Positions 25,500 to 36,111 are shown, counted from the first letter of the stretch. The stretch: 64,000 bases of DNA from AG41 sp035943095 (GCA_035943095.1 DASZCN010000092.1:1-64000), one strand, 5' to 3'. The notes: generated from the letters alone by a model not told the origin. Translations and numbers: made by a program.

Positions 25500-26123
25500 A
25501 TGGGTGTCGCCGGCGTGGTGCTCGCAGCGGGGGCCTCGGAGCGGATGGGTAGGTCCAAGGCGCTGCTGGACTTCCGGGGTGTGCCCTTCGTGGTTCGCAT
25601 CCTCGAGGCCCTGGAGGCGCTGGACATGAAGCCCCGCCTGGTGGTGCTCGGCCCCGACGGGCCCCGGATCCGCCCCTCCTTGGCCACTCACGATTGCGTG
25701 ATCATCGAGCAACCCGACGTCTCCGCAGGTGAGATCGGCTCGCTCCGCGCTGCGCTCACCGCGCTCGAGCCGGTCCGGCCTTCCGCGGTCCTGGCGTGGC
25801 CGGTCGAGCTCCCCCATGTCCGGGTCGCCACCATCGAACGCTTGCTCGAGCGGTACCGTCTGGCCCCTCCCCCGGCCCCCCCGCCGGCCGTCGTCCCATC
25901 GTTCGCGGAGCGGCGCGGCCGTCCGGTGCTCTGGGACCGGGCGCTATTCGAGGAGCTGGCAGACAGCCCCGTCGCGACACGGCATGGGGGGCGGGCCGTC
26001 CTTCTGGCCCACGAAGCGGAGCTCGCCACGGTCCCCGTGGATGACCCCGCCGTTATTGACGATCTCAACACGCCGGAGGACTATGAACGGCTGGTGAGGG
26101 AAGTGAATAGGGACATTTACTAA
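25500..26123 (+). CDS. MobA/MocA-like nucleotidyltransferase
   Basis: 207 residues of the NTP-transferase fold. The N-terminal 'GVVLAAGASERMGRSKALL' is the nucleotide-binding signature of MobA, MocA and IspD-like enzymes. A 'SAGEIGSLRAAL' segment and a C-terminal 'DDLNTPEDYERL' are typical of molybdenum-cofactor cytidylyl/guanylyl transferases. No other molybdenum-cofactor gene is present, so the substrate is uncertain. The 'D-x-P' metal motif expected mid-protein reads 'WPVELPHV' here, which is unusual. Confidence 0.8.
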   Translation: MGVAGVVLAAGASERMGRSKALLDFRGVPFVVRILEALEALDMKPRLVVLGPDGPRIRPSLATHDCVIIEQPDVSAGEIGSLRAALTALEPVRPSAVLAWPVELPHVRVATIERLLERYRLAPPPAPPPAVVPSFAERRGRPVLWDRALFEELADSPVATRHGGRAVLLAHEAELATVPVDDPAVIDDLNTPEDYERLVREVNRDIY

Positions 26124-26149
26124 GAAGGCCACCCGCAGTTTCCCCTGCG

Positions 26150-26178
26150 TTGACAATCCCGAGTAATTCCCTTAGGAT
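26150..26178 (+). promoter_or_regulatory. suf operon promoter P1
   Basis: TTGACA (26150-26155), 17-base spacer, TAGGAT (26173-26178). It lies about 70 bases before the sufB GTG. Confidence 0.55.
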
Positions 26179-26189
26179 TCGCTTTCGCT

Positions 26190-26218
26190 ATGACAACCTC
26201 ATTGCAACTCACTATACA
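26190..26218 (+). promoter_or_regulatory. suf operon promoter P2
   Basis: ATGACA (26190-26195), 17-base spacer, TATACA (26213-26218), 40 bases downstream of P1. Its expected start is close to the sufB ribosome binding site. No Rrf2/IscR-type gene is adjacent. Confidence 0.5.
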
Positions 26219-26248
26219 CAAAGGACTTCGGGCCGAGGAGCGGCGGTG

Positions 26249-27681
<1,433 letters not shown>

Positions 27682-27685
<4 letters not shown>

Positions 27686-28452
27686 GCAAGCAACCGATGC
27701 TGCGCGTACAGAACCTCCACGCTTCGGTCGAGGGACGCGAGATCCTCAAAGGTGTCGACTTGACGGTGAACGCCGGCGAGGTGCACGCGATCATGGGACC
27801 GAACGGATCGGGGAAGAGCACGCTCGCCCAAGTCTTGGCGGGTCACCCGGCCTACGTGGTCACCGCCGGCCAGGTGCTGTACGAGGGGAAGGATCTCCTC
27901 GCCATGGCACCCGAAGAGCGGGCCCGCGAGGGAGTGTTTCTCGCGTTTCAATATCCGGTCTCCATTCGGGGGATCACGAACGCGTATTTCCTGCGCTCCG
28001 CGGTGAACGCGTTGCGCAAGCACCGCGGTGAGGAAGAGCTCGGGCCGGTCGAGTTCATGGACGCGCTCGAGGAGAAGCTGAAGGTGATCGGCTGGGACTC
28101 GAGCTATTTGACCCGGCCGGTGAACGAGGGTTTCTCGGGCGGGGAGAAGAAGCGTAACGAGATCCTGCAACTCGCCGTGCTCGATCCGAAGCTCGCGATC
28201 CTGGACGAGACGGACTCCGGGCTCGACATCGACGCCGTGAAGACCGTGGCGCAGACGGTGGACAAGTTGCGGCGGCCCGACAACGCAACTGTTCTCGTCA
28301 CGCACTACTACCGGATCCTCACGCACATCGAGCCCGACGTGGTGCACGTCCTGGCCGGCGGTCGAATCGTCAAGTCCGGTGGCAAGGAGCTGGCACTCGA
28401 GCTCGAGGAGAGGGGTTACGACTGGCTGCGCGAAGAGGCGACCGTGGCATGA
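27682..28452 (+). CDS. sufC: Fe-S cluster assembly ATPase SufC
   Basis: 256 residues from a TTG overlapping the sufB stop (TTGA); an ATG at 27697 is an alternative. Walker A 'GPNGSGKST', signature 'FSGGEKKRNEIL', Walker B 'LAILDETDSGLD' and H-loop 'VTHYYRIL' are intact. SufC is the ABC-type ATPase that drives conformational change in SufBCD. Confidence 0.96.
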
Positions 28453-29768
28453 CGGCGATCGCCGACCGCTACCTGGCGGAGTTCAAAGCGTTCTCGGGTA
28501 ACGGGGCCGGGTCTGCGCCTGCGTGGCTGAAGGAGATCCGACAGAACGCGATCGCGCGGTTCGTCGAGCTGGGCTTCCCGACCACCAAGCAAGAAGAGTG
28601 GCGCTTCACGAGCGTCGCGCCGATCGCGGAAACGCCGTTCGCGCTCGCACACGGTTCCCACACCGCGCTCCCGGCGCCCGCGGACGTCGACCGGCTCTCG
28701 CTCGGCGTCGGTCCTCGCGTCGTGCTCGTGGACGGCCGCTACCAGGCGCAGTTGTCCACGGTGACGAGCTTGCCGCCGGGGGCTCGTGCCGGCAGTCTCG
28801 CCGCTGCCCTCGGTGGAGGCCCGGGCGCCGACCTCGTGCGAGAGCACCTGGCACGTCACGCGCGCTGGCAGGAGAGCACGTTCACGGCGCTCAATACGGC
28901 GTTCGTCGCAGACGGGGCGCTCGTCCATGTCGCCGCCGGCGTGTCGCTCGATCGGCCGATCGAGGTCGTCCATCTCTCCACCGGCCGGGCGGCCACTGAT
29001 GGGCCCCTCGTCTCCCATCCCCGTACGCTGATCGTGCTGGACGCCGGCGCGCGCGCGACGATCGTCGAGAGCTACGCCGCCCTCTCTGGCGGTGTCTACT
29101 GGACGAACGCGGTTACCGAAGCCGTGGTGGGACGCGACGCGCGTCTCGAGCTATTCCGCGTACAGCGGGAGGGGTCGAAGGGCATCCAGATCGCAACGAC
29201 ACATTCGCGACAGGAACGCGACAGTTATCTGGCACTCCACCTCGTCACGCTGGGCGCGGCGCTTGCCCGGCACGATGTCAGCACCGTGCTCGACGGGCCC
29301 GGCGCCGAGTTGATCCTCAACGGCTTGTACCTCCTGAGCGGCGCGCAGCACGCGGATCACCACACCGTGATCGACCACGCGCAGCCGCAGTGCGCGAGCC
29401 ACGAGTTCTTCAACGGCGTCCTGGCCGAGCGGGCGCACGGCATCTTCAACGGGCGCATCATCGTGCGTCCCGGCGCCCAGCGCACCGACTCGAAGCAGAC
29501 CAACAACAACCTCCTGCTCTCGACCGAAGCCCGCGCCGACAGCCAGCCGCAGCTCGAGATCTACGCCGATGACGTGAAGTGCACGCACGGGTCGACGGTG
29601 GGCCCGATCGACGAGACGCAGCTCTACTACCTGCGGAGCCGTGGGCTGTCGCTCGAGGCCGCCCGGGGCGTCCTCACGTACGGCTTCGGGGCGGAGATCC
29701 TCGGTCGCATGCGGCACCCCGACGTACGCGCCCGCCTCGATCGGCTGGTGCGGGAGCGGCTCGGCTGA
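28449..29768 (+). CDS. sufD: Fe-S cluster assembly protein SufD
   Basis: 439 residues, ATG overlapping the sufC stop. The N-terminal helical part ('ARFVELGFPTTKQEEWRFTS') and the C-terminal beta-helix ('HGIFNGRIIVRPGAQRTDSKQ', split by 'NNNLLLS') match SufD, the SufB paralogue that completes the scaffold and is needed for iron acquisition. The conserved His in 'KCTHGSTVG' is present. Confidence 0.95.
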   Translation: MTAIADRYLAEFKAFSGNGAGSAPAWLKEIRQNAIARFVELGFPTTKQEEWRFTSVAPIAETPFALAHGSHTALPAPADVDRLSLGVGPRVVLVDGRYQAQLSTVTSLPPGARAGSLAAALGGGPGADLVREHLARHARWQESTFTALNTAFVADGALVHVAAGVSLDRPIEVVHLSTGRAATDGPLVSHPRTLIVLDAGARATIVESYAALSGGVYWTNAVTEAVVGRDARLELFRVQREGSKGIQIATTHSRQERDSYLALHLVTLGAALARHDVSTVLDGPGAELILNGLYLLSGAQHADHHTVIDHAQPQCASHEFFNGVLAERAHGIFNGRIIVRPGAQRTDSKQTNNNLLLSTEARADSQPQLEIYADDVKCTHGSTVGPIDETQLYYLRSRGLSLEAARGVLTYGFGAEILGRMRHPDVRARLDRLVRERLG

Positions 29769-31003
29769 TGCTCGACGTCGCCCGCATCCGCGGCGATTTC
29801 CCGCTCTTGGCACAGCGCGAGAACGGCCACCGGCTCGTCTACCTCGACAACGCGGCGACCACCCAGAAACCGCAGGCGGTGCTCGACGCCATCGTCGACT
29901 ACTACCGGACCACCAACGCCAATGTGCATCGCGGCGCGTATGACCTCGCCATCCGCGCCACCGAGGCGTACGAGGCGGCGCGGGAGCGGGTAGCGGCATT
30001 CGTCAACGCCTGGGCGTCCGAGGGCGTGGTGTTCACCCGGGGGACGACTGAGGCGATCAACCTGGTCGCCGGCTCCTACGGACGCGCGACACTCGAGGCC
30101 GGGGACTCGGTCGTCGTCACCGGCATGGACCATCACTCGAACCTCGTGCCGTGGCAGATCCTGTGTCAGGAAAAGGGCGCCACCCTGCGCATGGTCGAGA
30201 TCACGGAGGACGGACGGATCGATCTCTCGGACTTCGGTCGCGCGCTCGAGCGCCGGCCCAAGATCGTCGCGTTCCCGTATGTGTCCAACGCCCTCGGTAC
30301 CGTGAATCCGGCGGCGCAGCTCGCGAAGCTCGCACACGCGGTTGGCGCGGTCGTCGTGGTGGATGGCGCGCAGTCCACTCCGCATGTGAAGGTCGACCTG
30401 CAGGCGCTCGATTGCGACTTCTATGCCCTGTCAGGGCATAAGATGCTCGGGCCCATGGGCTCGGGGGCGCTCGTCGCCAAGCCGGATCTGCTCGACCGGA
30501 TGCCACCCTATCACGGCGGCGGTGAGATGATCTCGCGCGTGTGGGACGACCACTCCACGTACAACAAGATTCCGCACAAGTTCGAAGCCGGGACGCCGAA
30601 CGTGGAAGGGGCGGTCGGGCTCGCCGCGGCGATCACCTACCTCGAAGCGATTGGCGTCGATCGCATCGCGGAGCACGAGCAGGCGCTCGCGGCGATGGCG
30701 ATCGAGAAGCTCACCCAGATCGAGGGCGTGACGGTGTACGGGCCTCGCGCGGGAGGCCACCGCGCCGGCGTCGTCTCGTTCACGTATGGTGACATTCACC
30801 CCCACGACATCGCCACCATTCTCGACCAGGACGGCATCTGCATTCGCGCCGGCCACCACTGCACGCAGCCCCTGATGCGACGGCTGAACGTGACGGCGAC
30901 GGCCCGGGCGTCCTTCTATCTGTACAACGGGCCGGACGACGTGGACGCCCTCGCCGGCGCGCTGGTCAAGGCGGGAGCCCTCTTTGGATACGTCCCGGCC
31001 TGA
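29768..31003 (+). CDS. sufS: Cysteine desulfurase SufS
   Basis: 411 residues, ATG overlapping the sufD stop (TGATG). It is a class V aminotransferase-fold group II desulfurase: N-terminal 'YLDNAATTQKP', PLP Lys225 in 'SGHKMLGPMG', and persulfide Cys365 in 'RAGHHCTQP'. It extracts sulfur from cysteine and hands it to SufU in this operon. Confidence 0.96.
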   Translation: MLDVARIRGDFPLLAQRENGHRLVYLDNAATTQKPQAVLDAIVDYYRTTNANVHRGAYDLAIRATEAYEAARERVAAFVNAWASEGVVFTRGTTEAINLVAGSYGRATLEAGDSVVVTGMDHHSNLVPWQILCQEKGATLRMVEITEDGRIDLSDFGRALERRPKIVAFPYVSNALGTVNPAAQLAKLAHAVGAVVVVDGAQSTPHVKVDLQALDCDFYALSGHKMLGPMGSGALVAKPDLLDRMPPYHGGGEMISRVWDDHSTYNKIPHKFEAGTPNVEGAVGLAAAITYLEAIGVDRIAEHEQALAAMAIEKLTQIEGVTVYGPRAGGHRAGVVSFTYGDIHPHDIATILDQDGICIRAGHHCTQPLMRRLNVTATARASFYLYNGPDDVDALAGALVKAGALFGYVPA

Positions 31004-31436
31004 GCCGCAGCTCAGCGCCCTCTACCAGGAGCTGATCCTCGATCACTACCGGCGGCCCCGGAACAAGGGGACGCTCGAGGATGCGACGCACACGGTCTCG
31101 CTGAACAATCCGCTCTGTGGGGACGAAATCGACCTGCAGCTGCGCGTCGACCGCGACATGATAAAGGAAGCGCGCTTCGTCGGGCGAGGCTGTTCCATCA
31201 GCCAGGCATCGGCGTCGATGATGACGCAGCTCCTCAAGGATCGCACCGTTCCCGAGGCGATCGCGCTCGCCGAGCGCATGAGCGCCATGATGCAAGGCGA
31301 CGATGGCGCCGCGCGGGACAAGGCGCTCGGCGATCTGCGCGCGCTCGCTGGCGTCTCCAAGTTCCCCGTGCGCATCAAATGCGCCCTCCTGCCCTGGAAT
31401 GCCCTGACGGACGCAATGAAGGCCGGACGCGGCTAG
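30984..31436 (+). CDS. sufU: SufU sulfur-transfer / scaffold protein
   Basis: 150 residues from a TTG at 30984, inside the end of sufS, with GGGAG (30973-30977) in front. SufU signature ligands are present: Cys45 with Asp47 ('NPLCGDEI'), Cys70 ('GRGCSIS') and Cys133 ('IKCALLPW'). The 'GRGC' insert is typical of zinc-bound SufU rather than IscU. It accepts persulfide from SufS. There is no SufA or SufE gene here. Confidence 0.94.
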   Translation: MDTSRPEPQLSALYQELILDHYRRPRNKGTLEDATHTVSLNNPLCGDEIDLQLRVDRDMIKEARFVGRGCSISQASASMMTQLLKDRTVPEAIALAERMSAMMQGDDGAARDKALGDLRALAGVSKFPVRIKCALLPWNALTDAMKAGRG

Positions 31437-31451
31437 ATTAGCCTCGTCCTC

Positions 31452-32411
31452 ATGACCTCCCCTGCCCCTCTTCTGACCCTCGACCGGGTCAGCAAGCGTT
31501 TCGCCGGCCATACCGCCGTCCACGAGCTCTCGTTGTCCGTTCCGGGAGGCGTCGTGTACGGCCTGCTCGGTCCCAACGGCGCTGGCAAGACGACCACCAT
31601 CCGCATGATCATGGACATCCTCCAGCCGGACGCCGGTGTGGTGCGCTTGTTCAGCCAGCCATCCGGCGGCCGCACGCACTCCGAGCGGATTGGCTACCTG
31701 CCGGAGGAGCGAGGCCTGTACCGCAAGATGCGTGTCCGGGACGTGCTCGTGTTCTTGGCGGAACTGAAGGGGATGGACCGGCGCCTGGCGCGAGATCGCG
31801 CCGGCGAATGGCTCGAGCGGCTCGGTCTCACCGAGTGGGCGATCCGGCGGATCGACGAGTTGTCCAAGGGTATGCAACAGAAGGTGCAGTTCATCTCCAC
31901 GGTCCTGCACGACCCGGACTTGGTCATTCTCGACGAGCCGTTCTCCGGGCTCGATCCGGTCAACACCCAGACGATGAAGGACATCGTGCTCGACCTCCAC
32001 CGCCGCGGCAAGACGATCCTGTTCTCGACCCACATCATGGAGCAAGCCGAGAAGCTGTGCGATCAGCTCTGCATCATCGCGCGCGGGCGCAAGCTCGTGG
32101 ACGGTACGCTGAGCGACATCAAGCGGACACATGGTGGACACCACCTGGTGGTCGGGTTCGATAGCAACACCGGGGGTGCCGCCCAAGTCTTTGCCGATAA
32201 GGCCCTTGTGAGCAAGGTCGACAACTACGGTCAGTACGCGGAGCTCGAGCTCGCGGCCGGTGCCGACGCGCAGCAGATCCTCACGGCCTTGGTGGTATCG
32301 GGCGCCCGCCTCTCGCGCTTCGAGCTTCAAGAAGCGTCCCTCCACAAGATTTTCATCGACTTGGTCGGTCCCGATGCCACGCGGACGGAGGTGGCGCCGG
32401 TCCATGCATAA
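31452..32411 (+). CDS. ABC exporter ATP-binding protein (NatA-like)
   Basis: 319 residues. Walker A 'GPNGAGKTT', a signature reading 'LSKGMQQKVQ', Walker B 'LVILDEPFSGLDP' and 'STHIMEQAE' are complete. The extra C-terminal ~80 residues and 'LPEERGLYRKM' Q-loop region match NatA/YhaQ-type exporters. It pairs with the permease whose ATG overlaps its stop. The substrate is unknown; Na+ or drug export is known for relatives. Confidence 0.92.
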   Translation: MTSPAPLLTLDRVSKRFAGHTAVHELSLSVPGGVVYGLLGPNGAGKTTTIRMIMDILQPDAGVVRLFSQPSGGRTHSERIGYLPEERGLYRKMRVRDVLVFLAELKGMDRRLARDRAGEWLERLGLTEWAIRRIDELSKGMQQKVQFISTVLHDPDLVILDEPFSGLDPVNTQTMKDIVLDLHRRGKTILFSTHIMEQAEKLCDQLCIIARGRKLVDGTLSDIKRTHGGHHLVVGFDSNTGGAAQVFADKALVSKVDNYGQYAELELAAGADAQQILTALVVSGARLSRFELQEASLHKIFIDLVGPDATRTEVAPVHA

Positions 32412-33660
32412 GGTCTGGGTGGTGGTGCGCCGCGAATTCGTCGAGCGCGTGCGCAGCCGCTGGTTCTGGCTCATGGCCCTCGTCGGCCCGCTGTTCTTCG
32501 GGGCGGTGTTCATACTGCCCACCGTGCTCGCGGGGGGAGGGGGGGTGAAGGACATCGTGGTCGTGGACGCCACGGCGGGTCCTCTGGGCCGGCGAATCAC
32601 CGATTCCCTTAATGCGGGCCGTGTCTTCGCGGCGGTGCGCGTCCCCGTCGGCGGCCGGGTCCTCGATTCGCTCACCAGCGAGGTCGAGCGAAAGCATTTG
32701 AGCGGGTTCCTTATTGTCACGGACGCCGCGGTGGACTCGGGGAGGGCTGAATACCGAGGGTCGAATGTCTCGGGGTTCGCCACCGTCCGAACGCTCGAGC
32801 GGGTGGTCGGGGAAGCGGTGACTGCGGCACGGCTCGAGCGCGCGGGTGTGGATCCCAGAGTCGTGGCGGCGGCGCGCATCCCCATCCGTCTCGCGACTCA
32901 GAGGATCGCCGGCGGCACCGCCAAGGGCGAGACCGCCGGCCAATCGTTCTCGCTCGCCTATTTCATGGGGATCATTCTCTACACCGCGATCCTCTTGTAC
33001 GGCATCAACGTGATGAGCTCGGTGCTGGAAGAGAAGACGACGCGGATCGTGGAAGTGTTGGTCTCATCGCTGCGCCCGTTCCAGCTCATGATGGGGAAGG
33101 TTCTGGGCGTCGGCGCCGTGTCGATCCTCCAGTTTCTCATTTGGGGCATAGGCGCCCGGCTGCTGCTCGCGCGCCGGGCGAGCCCTCTCGCGGCGAGCGA
33201 CGCGATGAGTGCGGACGAAGTGTTCCAGGTACCGCACGTGAGCGGCGCGACACTGGCGATCTTCATGGCGTACTTCCTCGGTGGGTTTTTCCTCTACTCC
33301 GCCATGTTCGCCGCCGTGGGCGCCATGTCGTCAACCGAGCAGGAGGCGCGACAGGCACAACAGCCGGTCGCGTGGCTGCTCGTCCTGTCGTTCGTCAGCA
33401 TGTTCGCGATGCTGAACGATCCAAACTCAACGCTGGCGGTGACGCTGTCGCTCGTGCCGCTGAGCTCGCCGATCGCGATGCCGGTGCGATGGGCGGCGGG
33501 GAGTATACCGGGATACGAGATCGCCCTGTCGCTCGTCATCCTGGCTGTGTCGATCGTGGGAGTCACGTGGATGGCGGCGAGGATATACCGCGTCGGGATC
33601 CTGATGACGGGCAAGCGGCCCAACATCAAGGAACTGGTCCGTTGGATACGTACGGCTTAG
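32404..33660 (+). CDS. ABC-2 type exporter permease (NatB-like)
   Basis: 418 residues. A first membrane helix (about 20-42), a long extracytoplasmic domain (about 45-175) and a cluster of five or six helices from ~180 to the end match the NatB/YhaP ABC-2 permease family. 'MSSVLEEKTTRIVEVLVSS' is a family hallmark, as is 'SSTEQEARQAQQP'. The stop is 1 base before the left repeat of the four-helix-bundle element. Confidence 0.9.
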   Translation: MHKVWVVVRREFVERVRSRWFWLMALVGPLFFGAVFILPTVLAGGGGVKDIVVVDATAGPLGRRITDSLNAGRVFAAVRVPVGGRVLDSLTSEVERKHLSGFLIVTDAAVDSGRAEYRGSNVSGFATVRTLERVVGEAVTAARLERAGVDPRVVAAARIPIRLATQRIAGGTAKGETAGQSFSLAYFMGIILYTAILLYGINVMSSVLEEKTTRIVEVLVSSLRPFQLMMGKVLGVGAVSILQFLIWGIGARLLLARRASPLAASDAMSADEVFQVPHVSGATLAIFMAYFLGGFFLYSAMFAAVGAMSSTEQEARQAQQPVAWLLVLSFVSMFAMLNDPNSTLAVTLSLVPLSSPIAMPVRWAAGSIPGYEIALSLVILAVSIVGVTWMAARIYRVGILMTGKRPNIKELVRWIRTA

Positions 33661-33672
33661 GGTGAGGGCAGG

Positions 33673-33708
33673 CAAAGGCTAGACGCACAGACGCGCAGCG
33701 GAAAACAG
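33673..33708 (+). repeat. Left inverted repeat of the IVS-like element
   Basis: 36 nt with the core CTAGACGCACAG; 32 of 36 bases match the reverse complement of the right copy. Mismatches are at positions 5, 19, 25 and 30. Transcribed, the two copies would form a long stem enclosing the ORF. Confidence 0.85.
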
Positions 33709-33781
33709 GATTGCGTGAACAGGACACCCACCGCGTAAGAATGGTTGGTTCCCCCGTCGACCGGCGGGTTACCCTAATGCC

Positions 33782-34159
33782 GTGCCGATGCACCACACCC
33801 TCAAAGCCTGGCAGCACGCACAGCGACTGGCCGTCGAATGCGCCAGAGCCGCGAACAGGTTCCCGGACTTTGAGCAGTCCGCCCTCGCGGATCAGCTGCG
33901 ACGGGCCTGCTACAGCATTCCTCTAAACATCGCAGAGGGGACGACCCGAAAGGGGACACGCGACTACCGGAAGTTTCTCGATACCGCTTGGGGCTCACTC
34001 GCTGAGGTCCAGTCGGCACTGGCCATCGCGCGGGATGTTGGTTATCTGCAGCCGTCCGAGTTTGGGCGTCTCGAAGCCTTGGCAACGGAGACGAGCAAGA
34101 CGTTGTTCGGCCTACTTCGGAAAATCAGCCAGGTGTCGGATCGGCCCAAACCCCGCTGA
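33782..34159 (+). CDS. Four-helix-bundle protein of the S23/IVP (23S rRNA intervening sequence) family
   Basis: 125 residues from GTG 33782, or 123 from ATG 33788, which begins at the family's usual place ('HHTLKAWQHAQRLAVE'). The mid-protein signature 'DQLRRACYSIPLNIAEG' and 'FLDTAWGSLAEVQSAL' are diagnostic of the TIGR02436-type family, which is alpha-helical, oligomeric and related in fold to the Avd protein of diversity-generating retroelements. Its function is unknown. The stop codon directly abuts the right inverted repeat. Confidence 0.88.
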   Translation: MPMHHTLKAWQHAQRLAVECARAANRFPDFEQSALADQLRRACYSIPLNIAEGTTRKGTRDYRKFLDTAWGSLAEVQSALAIARDVGYLQPSEFGRLEALATETSKTLFGLLRKISQVSDRPKPR

Positions 34160-34195
34160 CTGTTTACCGCGGCGCGCCTGTGCGTCTAGCTTTTG
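34160..34195 (+). repeat. Right inverted repeat of the IVS-like element
   Basis: Starts at the base after the four-helix-bundle stop codon. It carries CTGTGCGTCTAG, the complement of the left core, and outward similarity continues to 34207. The mnmG ATG follows 28 bases later. Confidence 0.85.
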
Positions 34196-34223
34196 CCCGT
34201 CCCGCACGTCTACTTTTTCCTCC

Positions 34224-36092
34224 ATGTCCTGTGATTATGACGTAGTCATCGTCGGCGCCGGCCACGCCGGCACCGAAGCCGCCGCGATGTGCGCTCGTCT
34301 CGGCGCCACGACCCTGGTGCTGACCTCCAACCTCGACACGATCGGCCAGATGTCCTGCAATCCCGCGATCGGTGGGATCGCCAAGGGCACCGTTGTGCGC
34401 GAGATCGACGCCCTCGGCGGCATCATGGGGCGGGCGACCGACCGCGCCACGATCCAGTTCCGCATGCTCAACCGCTCCAAGGGTCCCGCGGTCTGGGCGC
34501 CGCGCGCGCAGTGCGACCGGGTGCTGTACCGCCGGGCGGTGAAAGGGCTGCTCGAGGCGTTCCCCAACGTCGAGTTGGCGCAGGGAATGGTCACGCGATT
34601 GATCGTCGAAGGGACGCGCGTCGCGGGCGTCGTCACCGGCGACGGGCGGACCTTCCGAGCGAGCGCCGTCGTCATCACGGCCGGGACGTTCCTGCGCGGG
34701 CGCATTCATCTCGGGACGGATACGCAGATCCCCGCGGGGCGTGCGGGCGAGCAGCCCGCGGTCGATATCGCGCAACACATTGATACATTTGGACTTACGA
34801 CAGGACGTTTCAAGACAGGGACGCCTCCGCGCGTCGATGGACGGAGCGTGGATTGGTCGAAGCTCGAGCGCCAGGACGGCGACCCGGACGATTACCGGTT
34901 CTCGTTCTATGAGCGGATCGAGCGCCCCAGGCAGTTGCCCTGCTGGATCACGTGGGCCGGCGACGAGGTCAAGGAAATCATCCGCGCCCACCTCCAGGAG
35001 TCCGCGCTGTACGGCGGCGCGATCAGTGGGCGCGGGCCGCGGTACTGCCCTTCGGTCGAGGACAAGATCGTCAAGTTTCCCGATGCCAGACGGCATCAGG
35101 TGTTTCTCGAGCCAGAAGGGCTCGACACTTCCGAGCTCTACGTCAATGGGCTGTCCACGTCCCTGCCCGTTCCAGTCCAGCTCGAGTTCCTACGCGCGGT
35201 ACCGGGCCTCGAGCGCGCCCGGATGACGCGGCCCGGATACGCCATCGAGTACGACTACTATCCGCCCACGCAGCTGACACCGTGGCTCGAAACGAAGCCG
35301 GTCGAGCGCTTGTTCTTCGCGGGCCAGATCAACGGCACGACCGGGTACGAGGAGGCCGCGGGACAGGGGGTCATCGCGGGGATCAACGCGGTGCGCCGCA
35401 TTCGGGGTGCTGAACCGGTGATCCTCGGGCGCGATGACGCGTACATCGGGGTGCTCGTGGATGACCTGGTGACGCGGGGAGTGGACGAGCCGTATCGCCT
35501 GTTCACCTCGCGTTCGGAATTCCGGTTGCTGCTCCGGCAGGACAATGCGCTGCGGCGGCTCGCGCCGTTGGCGGAGCGGTTGGGACTGCTCACCACGCCG
35601 GAGCTGCGGCTCGTGGAGCGGCGGCTAGGGGAGGAGGAGGACCTTCTGGCGCTCGCGGGAGCGACGACGATCAGCCCCGGGGCGGCTGCATCCGTGCTCG
35701 CAGGCACTGGCACCAGTCTCCACGAACCGGAGCGTGTGGCGAGTTTGGCACGACGGCCGGGCGTGTCGCTCCGGGCGGCGCTCGAAGCCGCGGGTGTCGG
35801 GGTCACCGCGGACGACGCAGCGATCGCCAGCGCGGCGATAGAGCTCAAGTACGACGGGTATCTCGCGCGCGAGCGGGAGGCAGCGGCGCGGCTCGCGGAG
35901 TTGGCCTCGTTCGCCCTGCCCTCAGAGCTTCCCTACGTCGAGTTCAAGAGTCTCGCGACCGAGGCGCGCCAGAAGCTCGAGCGCGTCCGTCCTACTTCCC
36001 TTGCCCAGGCCGCACGGATCCCTGGCGTGTCACCGAGCGATCTCCACAACCTCGTCGTCGAGACGATGCGTTGGCGCCGCCGGGTGGCCTGA
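34224..36092 (+). CDS. mnmG: tRNA uridine-5-carboxymethylaminomethyl modification enzyme MnmG
   Basis: 622 residues from the ATG at 34224, which starts just before the FAD-binding 'VVIVGAGHAGTEAA'; a longer frame reaches into the IVS-like element. 'SCNPAIGGIAKG', 'TGTFLRG'-type loop ('TAGTFLRGRIHLG'), 'GRGPRYCPSVEDK' and 'NGTTGYEEAAGQG' are GidA/MnmG signatures. With MnmE it modifies the wobble uridine of several tRNAs. MnmE is not in the window, nor is rsmG, which often follows. No clear ribosome binding site is visible. Confidence 0.96.
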   Translation: MSCDYDVVIVGAGHAGTEAAAMCARLGATTLVLTSNLDTIGQMSCNPAIGGIAKGTVVREIDALGGIMGRATDRATIQFRMLNRSKGPAVWAPRAQCDRVLYRRAVKGLLEAFPNVELAQGMVTRLIVEGTRVAGVVTGDGRTFRASAVVITAGTFLRGRIHLGTDTQIPAGRAGEQPAVDIAQHIDTFGLTTGRFKTGTPPRVDGRSVDWSKLERQDGDPDDYRFSFYERIERPRQLPCWITWAGDEVKEIIRAHLQESALYGGAISGRGPRYCPSVEDKIVKFPDARRHQVFLEPEGLDTSELYVNGLSTSLPVPVQLEFLRAVPGLERARMTRPGYAIEYDYYPPTQLTPWLETKPVERLFFAGQINGTTGYEEAAGQGVIAGINAVRRIRGAEPVILGRDDAYIGVLVDDLVTRGVDEPYRLFTSRSEFRLLLRQDNALRRLAPLAERLGLLTTPELRLVERRLGEEEDLLALAGATTISPGAAASVLAGTGTSLHEPERVASLARRPGVSLRAALEAAGVGVTADDAAIASAAIELKYDGYLAREREAAARLAELASFALPSELPYVEFKSLATEARQKLERVRPTSLAQAARIPGVSPSDLHNLVVETMRWRRRVA

Positions 36093-36111
36093 TTTCTCTC
36101 CCATAAAGAGC

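Larger units (their letters stand above)
33662..34207 (+). mobile_element. Inverted-repeat-bounded element carrying a four-helix-bundle gene (IVS-like)
   Basis: A 546-bp unit between the ABC permease stop and mnmG. It has long imperfect terminal inverted repeats (36-nt core with 32 matches, 33673-33708 and 34160-34195; similarity continues outward to 33662 and 34207) and one ORF of the S23/IVP four-helix-bundle family. The same arrangement, complementary ends around an IVP ORF, is known for intervening sequences in some bacterial 23S rRNA genes, but here it lies between protein genes. No transposase and no clear target duplication were seen, so mobility is inferred. Confidence 0.55.

Noticed and set aside
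30966..32885. A 639-codon minus-strand frame
   Set aside because: It covers sufU and the ABC transporter pair, which have full motif sets; the antisense product shows none.
33721..33781. Hairpin around GTCGAC inside the four-helix-bundle element
   Set aside because: Only two 3-bp helices with mismatches can form; not convincing.
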